From Bacteroides sp. CAG:709 (GTDB taxonomy: Bacteria > Bacteroidota > Bacteroidia > Bacteroidales > UBA932), in assembly GCA_000434935.1 (NCBI GenBank), contig FR882208.1:1-21750 (forward strand): 21,750 bases of DNA, in the 5' to 3' direction. Numbering within the stretch: the stretch's first letter is position 1; each line of letters begins with the position of its first letter. This document shows positions 6,378 to 15,533 of the stretch, in pieces. The notes under the pieces were generated by a model, which was not told the DNA's origin, searched no databases, and saw only the letters and a program-made list of their open reading frames with translations. The translations under genes were made by a program, and so were the position numbers.

Positions 6378-9300
6378 ATGAATCACTTGAATAATAATCG
6401 GCTATTCAGGCCATTTGTTCTGGCGATACTAGTCCTGGTATCGTTCGCAATGGCAAGAACAGCTTCAGCACAGGACACGAAGTCCGTGCGCTCAATTTCC
6501 GGACGGGTAGCAGATGCTTCCGGACAAGGCATACCAGGTGTCGGCATAATTGTGAAAGGCACAACCATGGGCGTCATTACAACAGATGACGGTTCGTTTG
6601 AATTGCAGAATGTATCTGACGGCTCCACAATCGTCGTCTCATGTATGGGCTATGTGGAGCAGGAATTCAAAATCATTTCCACAAAGAGCGTTTACAATGT
6701 AGTGCTTTCTGAAGACGAGATGCTACTTGACGACGTTGTAGTTGTCGGCTACGGCACCCAGAAAAAAGAGCATCTGACCGGAGCAGTAGCGCAAGTCACT
6801 GCCAAAGAACTGGAAAATCGTCCCGTAGCAAACCTTGGACAAGCCCTGCAAGGCATGGTGCCTAACTTGAAGGTTACCGTTTCCAGCGGAAAACCGGGTG
6901 CTGGCGCAAGTTTTCAAATACGAGGCACAGGCTCACCAAACGGAGGAAGTCCGCTAATTCTTGTTGATGGAGTGGAAAGCTACCCTGACCGTATCAATAC
7001 CAACGATATCGAATCCATTTCCGTCCTGAAAGATGCTGCGTCTTCAGCCATATATGGAGCAAAAGCCGCATTCGGAGTCATTCTTATTACCACAAAAAAT
7101 GGCCGTAAGAACCAGAAAGCCACAATCTCGTATGATGGTTACTTCGCATTCTCCAGCTCTACGACATCTACTGATTATGAAACCAGAGGCTATTACTCTG
7201 CCGGAATTGCTGACTTTTTCATGGAATCCGGTCGTGGTGTGCGTTATACCAACTATACAGATGCCGACTATAAGGCATTATGGGAACGCCGTAACGACAA
7301 GACAGAAAATCCAGAACGTCCATGGGTAACGATCGAAAACCGCTTCGGAAGACAAAGCTATGTCTATCTGGCAAACTTCGACTGGTTCAACTATCTCTAC
7401 AATCTTAGCAGACCTACGACTGATCACAACGTCAGCATTTCGGGAGGAAGCGACAAGATTACCTACCTCATCAGCGGGAGATATTACTCACAAGAAGGAG
7501 TTCAGAAACTTGGTGATGACGGATACAAGTCCTTCAATATCCGCTCAAACATTTCCATTGACGTACGCCCTTGGCTTGAAGTCAAGAATACAACGCGCAT
7601 GTTCAGCGGCCGTTATACCTTTTCAGGTGTGGAAGGCGAATCAACAAACTGGCGACGCCCGGGAATGCACTGTCTTGCCAGTTTCGTTCCGATGAACCCT
7701 GACGGGACGTCAGTGGCATATACTTCATTGACATATTCATCAACTCACTTTCCTGCTGACGGATGGGTTGCAATGATGCAGCAAGGAGGCACCGGAGGGC
7801 ACAACCTCACTCAGGAAATGTCCACAAAATTCGACTTCATATTCAAGATCCATAAGAACCTGAAGGTTCAGGCAGATTTCGGTTACAAGAAAGGATATCT
7901 CCGTAACGACTACCGTGAAATGGATGTAAAATACTCCAAATACCCTGGAGAAGTGGATACTATGACAACAAACTACTCCGACTCATACAAGGAAGTCGTC
8001 TATGACCAGAATCTTTATACTGCAAACGCATTTGCAAACTACAAGAACGACTGGAACGGACATAATTTGGAGATTACAGCCGGATTCAACTATGAGACAC
8101 GACGCCATAGGGACCTCAAGGCCAAGCGTGAAGATCTGCTTACAAAAGAATTGTCTGATTTCAATCTCGCAGTCGGTGAAGTATCCGAACTCACTGGAGG
8201 TAGAGATGAGCGTGCGACTGCCGGAATCTTCTATAGAGCCGCTTACAACTACAAAGGACGCTATCTATTTGAAGTTGACGGCCGTTATGACGGTTCTTCC
8301 AAATTCCCTCGCGGTGACAGGTTCGGTTTCTTCCCATCTTTTTCACTTGGATATAGAATCAGTGAAGAAAAATTTTTCGAACCTCTACGCAATGTTGTTG
8401 ACAATCTTAAGTTGCGAGCTTCATATGGAACACTCGGAAATCAGGATGTAGGCTCCTATGATTATATCCAGAGCATCAACACTCAAAAAGTAATGGGCAA
8501 CTACACTTTCGACAAGGTGAGCGGTGCTGATTATGCTTATGCAGATAACCCTGTGTCCGGAGCTCTCACATGGGAGAAAGTGATTCACAAGAATGTCGGT
8601 CTCGACCTGAGCATGCTCAGTTCCAGATTGAATCTTTCATTTGACGCTTACATCCGCGACGTGAAGGGAATCCTGACCCAAGGCAAATCCTTACCTTCAA
8701 TTTATGGAGCAGCAGAACCGATGGTCAATGCAAATGACATACGGACAAAAGGCTGGGAACTGACATTCGGATGGAGGGATTCATTCAAAATAGCAGGACG
8801 ACCTTTCCATTATTCTTTGTCTGCCACCTTGGCCGACTATAAGGCGAAATATACGAAGGTTGACAATCCTTCAGGAATCCTCAGCGATCCGTATGTCGGC
8901 AAAGAGGTCGGTGAGATTTGGGGTTATCGTGTAGCCGGTCTCTTCAAAACGACTGCCGAGGCACAAGAATATGCCTCAAAAATAAATCTGACAGAAGTTT
9001 GTTATGACTATTTCCGTTCTGATGCCGGTGTGTACGGTAGAGGAATTCAAGCCGGAGACATGAAGTTCCTAGACTTAAACGGGGACAACGTTGTCAATGG
9101 CGGGGCAGGCACGCTGGACAATCCTGGTGACAAGGTAAAAATCGGCAACAGCAACCCACGTTATACCTATGGTCTGAACTTGGCTTTTGAATGGTTGGGA
9201 TTTGACGTTTCCGCATTTTTCCAAGGCGTAGGACATCAGGATTGGTATCCGGCAAATGACAATATCAAATTCTGGGGTCCTTATGTCCGTCCATTTGCAT

Positions 9301-9671
9301 CTTTCATCCCGAGAAATTTCATGTCCGACGTTTGGAGCGAAAACAATACTGATGCTTATTTCCCGCGCGCCAGAGCATACTCGGCCCGCGATTCCAAGCA
9401 TTCTTTGCGCAACATCAATGACAGATATATGCAGAACTTGGCATACTGCCGATTGAAGAACCTCACTCTCGGATATAGTCTTCCAGAGCAATGGATTTCA
9501 AAGGCGGGCCTTTCCAAGTGCCGCATTTATTTCAGTGGAGAGAATCTGTTCTACTGGACAAAATTGCATAATGACTTTATCGATCCGGAGCAGGCAACTA
9601 CCAGCAAAGGAAATTCAGATGTCTATCCATGGTACAAAACATTTGCGTTCGGAATCAATTTGACATTCTAA
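6378..9671 (+). CDS. SusC-like TonB-dependent outer-membrane transporter
   Basis: This 1,097-residue protein imports oligosaccharides or similar substrates across the outer membrane using TonB energy. A signal peptide ends at about residue 31 (TASA/QD). A carboxypeptidase-regulatory-like domain follows (about 38-112), then the SusC signature VVVGYGTQKK (121-130) before the plug (about 130-240; LILVDGVE is characteristic). The rest is a beta barrel ending in the terminal phenylalanine needed for assembly (GINLTF). There is no N-terminal STN signalling domain, so it is not a sigma/anti-sigma-coupled receptor; regulation fits the HTCS instead. It lies 48 bases after the first EEP gene and 10 bases before susD, the usual pairing. 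The frame is intact. Confidence 0.95.
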   Translation: MNHLNNNRLFRPFVLAILVLVSFAMARTASAQDTKSVRSISGRVADASGQGIPGVGIIVKGTTMGVITTDDGSFELQNVSDGSTIVVSCMGYVEQEFKIISTKSVYNVVLSEDEMLLDDVVVVGYGTQKKEHLTGAVAQVTAKELENRPVANLGQALQGMVPNLKVTVSSGKPGAGASFQIRGTGSPNGGSPLILVDGVESYPDRINTNDIESISVLKDAASSAIYGAKAAFGVILITTKNGRKNQKATISYDGYFAFSSSTTSTDYETRGYYSAGIADFFMESGRGVRYTNYTDADYKALWERRNDKTENPERPWVTIENRFGRQSYVYLANFDWFNYLYNLSRPTTDHNVSISGGSDKITYLISGRYYSQEGVQKLGDDGYKSFNIRSNISIDVRPWLEVKNTTRMFSGRYTFSGVEGESTNWRRPGMHCLASFVPMNPDGTSVAYTSLTYSSTHFPADGWVAMMQQGGTGGHNLTQEMSTKFDFIFKIHKNLKVQADFGYKKGYLRNDYREMDVKYSKYPGEVDTMTTNYSDSYKEVVYDQNLYTANAFANYKNDWNGHNLEITAGFNYETRRHRDLKAKREDLLTKELSDFNLAVGEVSELTGGRDERATAGIFYRAAYNYKGRYLFEVDGRYDGSSKFPRGDRFGFFPSFSLGYRISEEKFFEPLRNVVDNLKLRASYGTLGNQDVGSYDYIQSINTQKVMGNYTFDKVSGADYAYADNPVSGALTWEKVIHKNVGLDLSMLSSRLNLSFDAYIRDVKGILTQGKSLPSIYGAAEPMVNANDIRTKGWELTFGWRDSFKIAGRPFHYSLSATLADYKAKYTKVDNPSGILSDPYVGKEVGEIWGYRVAGLFKTTAEAQEYASKINLTEVCYDYFRSDAGVYGRGIQAGDMKFLDLNGDNVVNGGAGTLDNPGDKVKIGNSNPRYTYGLNLAFEWLGFDVSAFFQGVGHQDWYPANDNIKFWGPYVRPFASFIPRNFMSDVWSENNTDAYFPRARAYSARDSKHSLRNINDRYMQNLAYCRLKNLTLGYSLPEQWISKAGLSKCRIYFSGENLFYWTKLHNDFIDPEQATTSKGNSDVYPWYKTFAFGINLTF

Positions 9672-9681
9672 AATTTGGATT

Positions 9682-11439
9682 ATGAAACATACGATTATCA
9701 ATGTTATATTGTTCCTCGCGGCAATTGCTTGCGTCTCATGCGAGGATATGCTCGATTTCCAGCCAAAAGACCGTCTCTCGCCAGATACCTATTTCAGGAC
9801 AGAAACGGACTGTGAACTTTGGACGAACAACTACTATACGGTATTTCCTTCTGCCGAAGGTGTCTATAGTGAGCCCTTCGACGTGATTGTGCGTGATGTG
9901 TTGGCTGACGAGATTTCCGGAGTCAGGAAACCGATGCCTACTGACGGAAACTGGAAATGGACGAAACTGCGTGAGATGAATTTCTTCCTCTCCCGCTCAT
10001 CACAAATAGAAGAGGAATCAGTCCGTCTCAGATATGAAGGTCTCACGCGCTTCTTCAGGGCATATTTCTACTTTGAGAAAGTCAAACGATATGGGGATGT
10101 GCCATGGGTTGACAAACCTCTAAGTTCGGATGACAAGGAACTTTACAAAGGACGCGATTCCAGAGAATTTGTCATGGAGAAAGTTATGGAGGACATAGAT
10201 TTCGCCATCGCAAATCTGCCTGAGAAACAAGACGTTTATCATGTGACCAGATGGACTGCACGCGCATTAAAATCCAGAATCGCATTATTTGAAGGCACTT
10301 TCAGAAAATACCATGGAATTGACGGATATGAGAAATACCTCCAAGAATGCGTAACTGCATCTGAGCCATTCCTTAACGGACCATACACCATATATACGAC
10401 AGGAAGCACGCCATATCAGGATTTGTTCACTTCTCAGAATGCCATCGGGACAGAGATTATTCTGGCAAGAGCTTACACCTCCGCCATCAGCGGCATGACA
10501 CACGATGTCAACGGGCATCTCACAGGAGCTACTATGGGCCGTCCTGGTATGACACGAAATGCCGTCAACATGTACCTGATGAGAGATGGTTCGCGCTATA
10601 CAGACCAGCCTGGTTATGCCACAAAAACTTTTGTAGATGAATGTAAGAACCGCGATTTGCGTATGGCCCAGACAATCCGCACACCGAAATACAAGAGAAT
10701 CGGCGGAAAGAAAGAACTGGCACCGGACCTGTCCCGTTCCACCACAGGATATCAGCTCATCAAATATCTCACAGAAGAAAAGTATGACGCCAATAAGGCA
10801 TCTACCAACGATATGCCTCTTTTCCGACTAGCGGAAGTTCTGCTTAATTACGCTGAGGCAAAGGCAGAGTTGGGCACACTCAAACAGGATGATCTCAACA
10901 AAACTATCAAACCTTTGCGTTCAAGAGCGGGATTGCCGGAATTGGACATGGAAGAAGCAAATGAGAATCCTGATCCGTATCTTGCATCTCCGGAAACCGG
11001 ATATGCAAACGTAACAGGCGCCAATAAGGGAGTCATATTGGAGATCAGACGTGAACGTACCCTCGAAACACCGATGGAGGGACTCCGCTATTGGGACATC
11101 ATGCGCTGGAAAGAGGGCAAACGGTTTGAAAAACCTATTGAAGGTTTATACTTTGCCGGTACCGGAGAGTATGATCTTGATGGGAACGGAACAGTCGATG
11201 TATACATATACGATTCCGAAACTGCCCCTGGGAACAAGGCTGATGTACTCTACCTCAAATTAGGAACTGATATTGTCTTAAGCGGAAAGACAAGCGGCAA
11301 CTTGTTGGCACATAGTTCAACCCATAGAATATGGAACGAAGAACGTGATTATCTTTACCCGATTCCTACAGATGACAGAGTGCTTACACAGGGTGCGATT
11401 TCACAAAACCCGGGCTGGGATGACGGTCTCCCATTTTAG
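9682..11439 (+). CDS. SusD-like surface glycan-binding lipoprotein
   Basis: This 585-residue protein is the SusD partner that sits as a lid on the SusC barrel and binds substrate. The signal peptide ends in a lipobox-like CVSC, with Cys20 followed by EDMLDFQPKD, the usual acidic start of surface-exported Bacteroidetes lipoproteins. The N-terminal SusD-like helical region carries typical segments (PDTYFRTE, RFFRAYFYFEKVKRYGDVP). The C-terminal RagB/SusD region has LFRLAEVLLNYAEAKAEL, EIRRERTLE, RYWDIMRWKEGKRF and the ending YLYPIP through QNPGW. It is complete and immediately follows the susC-type gene. The binding-site residues do not reveal the substrate. Confidence 0.95.
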   Translation: MKHTIINVILFLAAIACVSCEDMLDFQPKDRLSPDTYFRTETDCELWTNNYYTVFPSAEGVYSEPFDVIVRDVLADEISGVRKPMPTDGNWKWTKLREMNFFLSRSSQIEEESVRLRYEGLTRFFRAYFYFEKVKRYGDVPWVDKPLSSDDKELYKGRDSREFVMEKVMEDIDFAIANLPEKQDVYHVTRWTARALKSRIALFEGTFRKYHGIDGYEKYLQECVTASEPFLNGPYTIYTTGSTPYQDLFTSQNAIGTEIILARAYTSAISGMTHDVNGHLTGATMGRPGMTRNAVNMYLMRDGSRYTDQPGYATKTFVDECKNRDLRMAQTIRTPKYKRIGGKKELAPDLSRSTTGYQLIKYLTEEKYDANKASTNDMPLFRLAEVLLNYAEAKAELGTLKQDDLNKTIKPLRSRAGLPELDMEEANENPDPYLASPETGYANVTGANKGVILEIRRERTLETPMEGLRYWDIMRWKEGKRFEKPIEGLYFAGTGEYDLDGNGTVDVYIYDSETAPGNKADVLYLKLGTDIVLSGKTSGNLLAHSSTHRIWNEERDYLYPIPTDDRVLTQGAISQNPGWDDGLPF

Positions 11440-11477
11440 TAAGCATGAAAAAAAAGTAATCAACAACTCTTGAAAAA

Positions 11478-12371
11478 ATGAAAACATCAAAGATATTGAA
11501 AGCGATAGCAATGCTGTTCGGATTAGCAATCGGAGCATCTTCCTGTCATGATCTGAAAGGAGACAATTCGGATTTTGATTTTGGATATGCCGACACTGAA
11601 AGCAGCAACAATCCCTATATCGGAGGCTATTCCAGACTTGACAACTCTATACGTTTGGCGACATACAACACCCATCGTTGCGAAGGTCCAATCACCCAAA
11701 ATCCATCTCACGATATGGCTCATTATGACATGACTGCCAAAGTCATCAGTCTTTTGTCACCAGACGCCATAGCCCTTCAGGAACTGGACGAAAAAACGAC
11801 ATGGCATCCGGTGTCACAGATTCAAGAACTGGCGAAACGTACAGGGATGCACGCGACCTTCGGCCGCGCCATTGACCAGCGGGGCGGACAGTATGGAAAT
11901 GGCATCCTGTCCAAAGAAGAGCCTGTCTCGACAGATATCATATCTCTGCCAAATCCAGCTCAGACAGAAGCCCGTATAGCCTTAGTTGCTGAATTTGAAC
12001 ATTTTGTATTCATAGCCACACATTTTTGTCACAAATCTGAGATTAACAGGACAGCAGCTGCCGCCGAACTGAACTCATATGCCGAAGAACACTTCAAGTC
12101 ATATGACAAACCAGTCTTTCTGGCCGGCGATTTGAATTTGAGCAGAACCGGTTCAGATGCGTTCCTTGAATTGCTCAAAAGCTGGAAAATCATCACATCC
12201 AATGACTACACCATGTCTACCGGAAACACCCGCATCGATTATGTGCTGATATATACCGGAAATCAGGTTTCCTATAATGTACTAGGAGCCGCTGTTCCGA
12301 CTTTTTCAGAAATCGATGTATATACCGTTTCTGACCATTTGCCTGTCTTCGTAGATTTGGACAAGAAATAA
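11478..12371 (+). CDS. EEP-family phosphoesterase 2, predicted surface lipoprotein
   Basis: This 297-residue EEP-fold protein begins with a lipoprotein signal (GASSC, Cys23) followed by HDLKGDNSDFDF, an acidic stretch of the kind that directs Bacteroidetes lipoproteins to the cell surface. Conserved residues are present: TYNTH (N64), LQELDE (E102), YGNGILSK (139-146), GDLN (D218, N220), RIDYVLIY (D254) and SDHLPV (D286, H287). The histidine motif reads ATHFCH (H182), with Cys where THxDH enzymes have Asp, so its chemistry or substrate may differ from the other two. It lies 38 bases after susD and 27 bases before the BACON lipoprotein. That position, normally held by a surface endo-acting glycanase or binding protein, suggests it makes the first cut or trims phosphate groups before import. 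The substrate is inferred only from context. Confidence 0.85.
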   Translation: MKTSKILKAIAMLFGLAIGASSCHDLKGDNSDFDFGYADTESSNNPYIGGYSRLDNSIRLATYNTHRCEGPITQNPSHDMAHYDMTAKVISLLSPDAIALQELDEKTTWHPVSQIQELAKRTGMHATFGRAIDQRGGQYGNGILSKEEPVSTDIISLPNPAQTEARIALVAEFEHFVFIATHFCHKSEINRTAAAAELNSYAEEHFKSYDKPVFLAGDLNLSRTGSDAFLELLKSWKIITSNDYTMSTGNTRIDYVLIYTGNQVSYNVLGAAVPTFSEIDVYTVSDHLPVFVDLDKK

Positions 12372-12398
12372 TATGTCAAACTAGAAATACAATCTATT

Positions 12399-14651
12399 AT
12401 GAACAATATACTATCAATTGTCTGGCATATAATTGCGATTATCTCCATGTCATTTCTGACATCATGCGCAAGCAACAATGTTGAATTGCCAAAAGCATCC
12501 ATAAGAGCAGACAAGACTCAGATTGTAGCACCGTCAATGTCATCTGACTTCACCGTTTCCCTCAAGGCCAATTGCAACTGGGAGATAATCAAAAAAGACA
12601 ACGATGCGGCAGACTGGCTAACTGTCACCCCGGAAACTGGCATGGGTAATGCGGACGTCGTTCTGTCCCTGACCGCAAACAAATCTGAGGCCCGAGAAAC
12701 CATCGTGACATTCAACTCGACTGACGATCCGTCTCAGATACTGAGCATACACGTAAAACAATCAGAATATGGTTCATCTTGGACCATATCAGATCTGAGA
12801 GCACTTTCTTCCAATCTGACAGTCGGGGCATCAGAATATACAATCACAGAAGACAAGACAATCAGCGGCATTGTCAATACTGCATCTCTGGGCGCAAACC
12901 TTCCTGGCGGGGTATTCGGAATACAAGATTCGAAAGAATCCTGCTCAGGTATAATGGTCCGTACAGAAGAACTGTCTTGGTATAACTTCGGAGAAGAAAT
13001 CAAGATTCCCGTGAAGGGCAGCATACTGACTCGTGATGAAAACGGAATACTGGAATTACGTCCTGCAGGAGACGCTGAGATCGTAAGAACAGAAACTTCA
13101 AAGGTTCAACTGAATCCGACGGTCATCTCCTATTCAGATTATATTTCCAAAAAGTATGAATCAATGTACGTTGCCATAGAGCCGGCGCAGGCAATAGCAT
13201 CTGAATTGATGTCCTCAATGGAAGGAAGTGTGGAATTTCAAGATCCGGACAACGAAAGATATTCCGTTTACACCTGGTCTGGAGCGTCATTCGCAGGAAA
13301 TTCCGTTCCAACTGGAAGTGGACGACTTTCCGGTATAGTATCTTTGGTAGACGGCGGGGTTGTACTCCTGCCAGTTTCAGCGGACGATTTCGCCCTTTCA
13401 GGCAATCGGTTCGGAGCGGCCGCAGGAATCAGACTCCCGTATGTCTTCTCGTTCAAAGCGAAGGGCACATCGGATGCTGACGGCATGTGCTACAACATGA
13501 TGAGAATGTCAGACGGCTCAAATTGGACTAGTTTCCTTTCAGATCCGCCGGCAAAACAGATTGTGGAACCTACTGACGGTTCAGGTGTCACAATGACGTT
13601 CTTCAGAAGCAAGGCATCTACTAGAAATGGCAACAATGGAGTCCGGTTCAGGATAAATGCCGACAAACTGGACAATATCTTCTCCCTCCAGTTATGGGAT
13701 TGCGCCAATCCTTATCCATACGTTCTATTGACGTATCCTATCGCAGAAACAATATCAGGGACTTTGTGGTTTTCGTGCAGTGTCACAGGTACCAACTATG
13801 CGCCACGAAATTATATCGTACAAAGTTCTACTGACAATGTGGAATGGAGGACATGCGGAGAACTCCTGATTCCAGCTAAAAAGCGCAACGTTCCTCACTT
13901 TTTCTCCGTTCCGGTCACACTTAAGGACAAACTCAAGAAAGGAGCAACTCTCTATATGCGTATCATGCAAAAAGATGACATCCGTATAGGTGGAGATTCT
14001 AAAGCGACAGAAGGAGGAGAAGGACGCCTTCATGCGGCGATAGTACTGGATCAGGCTTCAGAAAGTATCACTGACTTCCCTTCAGGAGCGATTTTCAGTG
14101 ATGGATTTGACAGAATCTATGGAGGCGTAGATTATTTGCTGGACAGTGACAAATTGACAAACATGACCGTATTCTCCGGAAAGGACATCTCTTCCTGGAA
14201 TGAAGAAGAAAAGGGAGGATGGAGCGGAGAAAACGTGAGCGCTCGTCCAGGATACGTACAAATAGGAAATGCTGCTTTCCAAGCAACACTCCCGAATGCT
14301 CTTTCTTGCAAGACCGGACAATTGACGACTCCATTCCTCAGTTCTTTGGCAGAAACAACAGACATCGAAGTAACCCTCAAAGCAATGGCATACAAGACAG
14401 GATCAATGATGTCAGATGCTGCTGACAAGAATGGTGATTCATGCAATTTCAAGGTAGAAGTAATCGGCGGAGGTACCATCGATGGAGAATCTTCAAAGAT
14501 CATTTCCGGAATGAACTACAAGAGTTTCTCAAATTTCCGGTTCATCGTAAAAGGAGCTACTTCCTCTACAAGATTAAGGTTTTCCGGAGAAGGTGAAGAC
14601 GGTACATTTAACCGCTGGTTCCTCGATGACGTTTGCATCATAAAATTATAA
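12399..14651 (+). CDS. BACON/DUF5689-type multidomain surface lipoprotein
   Basis: This 750-residue lipoprotein (lipobox LTSC, Cys23) occupies the SusE/SusF or surface glycan-binding-protein position. Residues about 33-123 form a BACON domain (NCNW at 58-61, DWLTVTP at 72-78, N94, a strand ending IHVKQ), a module thought to bind carbohydrate or mucin or to act as a spacer. Residues about 128-338 resemble DUF5689, an OB-fold-like domain frequent in SusE-position proteins (TISDLRAL, ISGIVN, GVFGIQD, GEEIKIPVKG). The remainder looks like two beta-sandwich modules, about 345-555 and 562-750. The second opens IFSDGFDRI and closes with RWFLDDVCI, as in choice-of-anchor or MAM-like domains. No catalytic motif was recognised. 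It probably helps hold substrate at the surface beside SusD and the EEP lipoprotein. Confidence 0.75.
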   Translation: MNNILSIVWHIIAIISMSFLTSCASNNVELPKASIRADKTQIVAPSMSSDFTVSLKANCNWEIIKKDNDAADWLTVTPETGMGNADVVLSLTANKSEARETIVTFNSTDDPSQILSIHVKQSEYGSSWTISDLRALSSNLTVGASEYTITEDKTISGIVNTASLGANLPGGVFGIQDSKESCSGIMVRTEELSWYNFGEEIKIPVKGSILTRDENGILELRPAGDAEIVRTETSKVQLNPTVISYSDYISKKYESMYVAIEPAQAIASELMSSMEGSVEFQDPDNERYSVYTWSGASFAGNSVPTGSGRLSGIVSLVDGGVVLLPVSADDFALSGNRFGAAAGIRLPYVFSFKAKGTSDADGMCYNMMRMSDGSNWTSFLSDPPAKQIVEPTDGSGVTMTFFRSKASTRNGNNGVRFRINADKLDNIFSLQLWDCANPYPYVLLTYPIAETISGTLWFSCSVTGTNYAPRNYIVQSSTDNVEWRTCGELLIPAKKRNVPHFFSVPVTLKDKLKKGATLYMRIMQKDDIRIGGDSKATEGGEGRLHAAIVLDQASESITDFPSGAIFSDGFDRIYGGVDYLLDSDKLTNMTVFSGKDISSWNEEEKGGWSGENVSARPGYVQIGNAAFQATLPNALSCKTGQLTTPFLSSLAETTDIEVTLKAMAYKTGSMMSDAADKNGDSCNFKVEVIGGGTIDGESSKIISGMNYKSFSNFRFIVKGATSSTRLRFSGEGEDGTFNRWFLDDVCIIKL

Positions 14652-14678
14652 GTCATAAGTCTTAATTCAAATTCAAAA

Positions 14679-15476
14679 ATGAATTCAATAAAACATTTCT
14701 CTCTGTTTTTAATGTATTGCCTGTTATCTTTACCTTTGACAGCTCAAAACACTAAAGTCAAATCTGAAGAAGTAACGGTAAAGGCAATGACATACAACAC
14801 TTATAGTGGCCGTAAAATGGGTATTGATAAAATTGCAGATGTCATCAACAAAGAAAACCCTGACATCGTTTCCCTTCAGGAAATAGAACGGAACACTAAG
14901 ATTAATCCATGGGATACACCTAAAAAATTATCCGAACTGACAGGGATGAAATATTATTATTTTGTCCACGCACTTGATATTCCTTCAGGAGGAGATTATG
15001 GAAACCTCATTCTTTCAAAATATCCGATTTGCGAAGAAAAAAGTTTCAAGTTAAGTGCATTAAAGAAAGGTGATTATATCCGTTCATTTGGTTATGTAAA
15101 AGTCTCGAAAGAAGGTAAAGAGTTCTACTTCGCAACCACACATTTGGATCACAAGTACGAAGACGCAGCCCGTCTGCTTCAGATCAATGAAATTCTTTCT
15201 CTTGTAGAGCAGCTGGACCTTCCCGTAATATTGGGTGGAGATCTGAATTCCAGACGAGGCTCTGCCACTATGGATGCCTTCCAAAGATACTTCACCGTCA
15301 ATTGCCTGAGTGATGGGGCCCCGTGGACAGTACCGACGCCAAATCCAACTTATGCATGTGACTGGTTGATTTATGCGCCTAACAAGGCTTTTGTCGTAAA
15401 AGCATACAATGTCTGCTACTGGGCAGACAAAGAATCCGACCATTTTCCGGTAACAGCCACTTATGTAATCAGATAA
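14679..15476 (+). CDS. Periplasmic EEP-family phosphoesterase 3
   Basis: This is the third EEP-fold enzyme of the operon, 265 residues, with a signal peptide cut near LTA/QN (about residue 22), hence periplasmic or secreted. Motifs are TYNTYSG (N40), LQEIER (E68), YGNLILSKYP, TTHLDH (H155, D157), GGDLNS (D188, N190), CDWLIYAP (D228, in place of the more usual RIDYI/V) and SDHFPV (D254, H255). All expected acidic and histidine residues are present, so it should be active. It is clearly diverged from the other two EEP proteins, so these are not recent tandem copies. It follows the BACON lipoprotein by 27 bases and is the last gene of the operon, ending just before a strong terminator. Confidence 0.85.
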   Translation: MNSIKHFSLFLMYCLLSLPLTAQNTKVKSEEVTVKAMTYNTYSGRKMGIDKIADVINKENPDIVSLQEIERNTKINPWDTPKKLSELTGMKYYYFVHALDIPSGGDYGNLILSKYPICEEKSFKLSALKKGDYIRSFGYVKVSKEGKEFYFATTHLDHKYEDAARLLQINEILSLVEQLDLPVILGGDLNSRRGSATMDAFQRYFTVNCLSDGAPWTVPTPNPTYACDWLIYAPNKAFVVKAYNVCYWADKESDHFPVTATYVIR

Positions 15477-15496
15477 ATAACATTCAAAAAAAAACT

Positions 15497-15528
15497 GACT
15501 CAGGTTTCGCAAATGCGAAACCTGAGTC
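15497..15528. terminator. Bidirectional intrinsic terminator between EEP3 and aguB
   Basis: A perfect 14-base stem, GACTCAGGTTTCGC (15497-15510) with GCGAAACCTGAGTC (15515-15528), closes on a four-base loop AAAT. On the minus strand it is followed, after two bases, by nine T (complement of 15486-15494), a classic terminator for aguB. On the plus strand the following AATAATTATTTT is a weaker U-rich tail for the PUL operon. The two transcription units converge here. Confidence 0.92.
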
Positions 15529-15533
15529 AATAA

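Noticed and set aside
9075..9491. 138-codon open frame on the minus strand inside the susC-type gene
   Set aside because: It lies entirely opposite a well-recognised SusC barrel and resembles no known protein; it is an antisense shadow.
5463..15476. The three EEP proteins as a DNA-uptake, toxin or defence system
   Set aside because: EEP includes DNases, but the operon has SusC/SusD, GH130 and a BACON protein and no competence, immunity or restriction gene. Glycan use is the simpler reading, although nucleic acid as substrate is not formally excluded.
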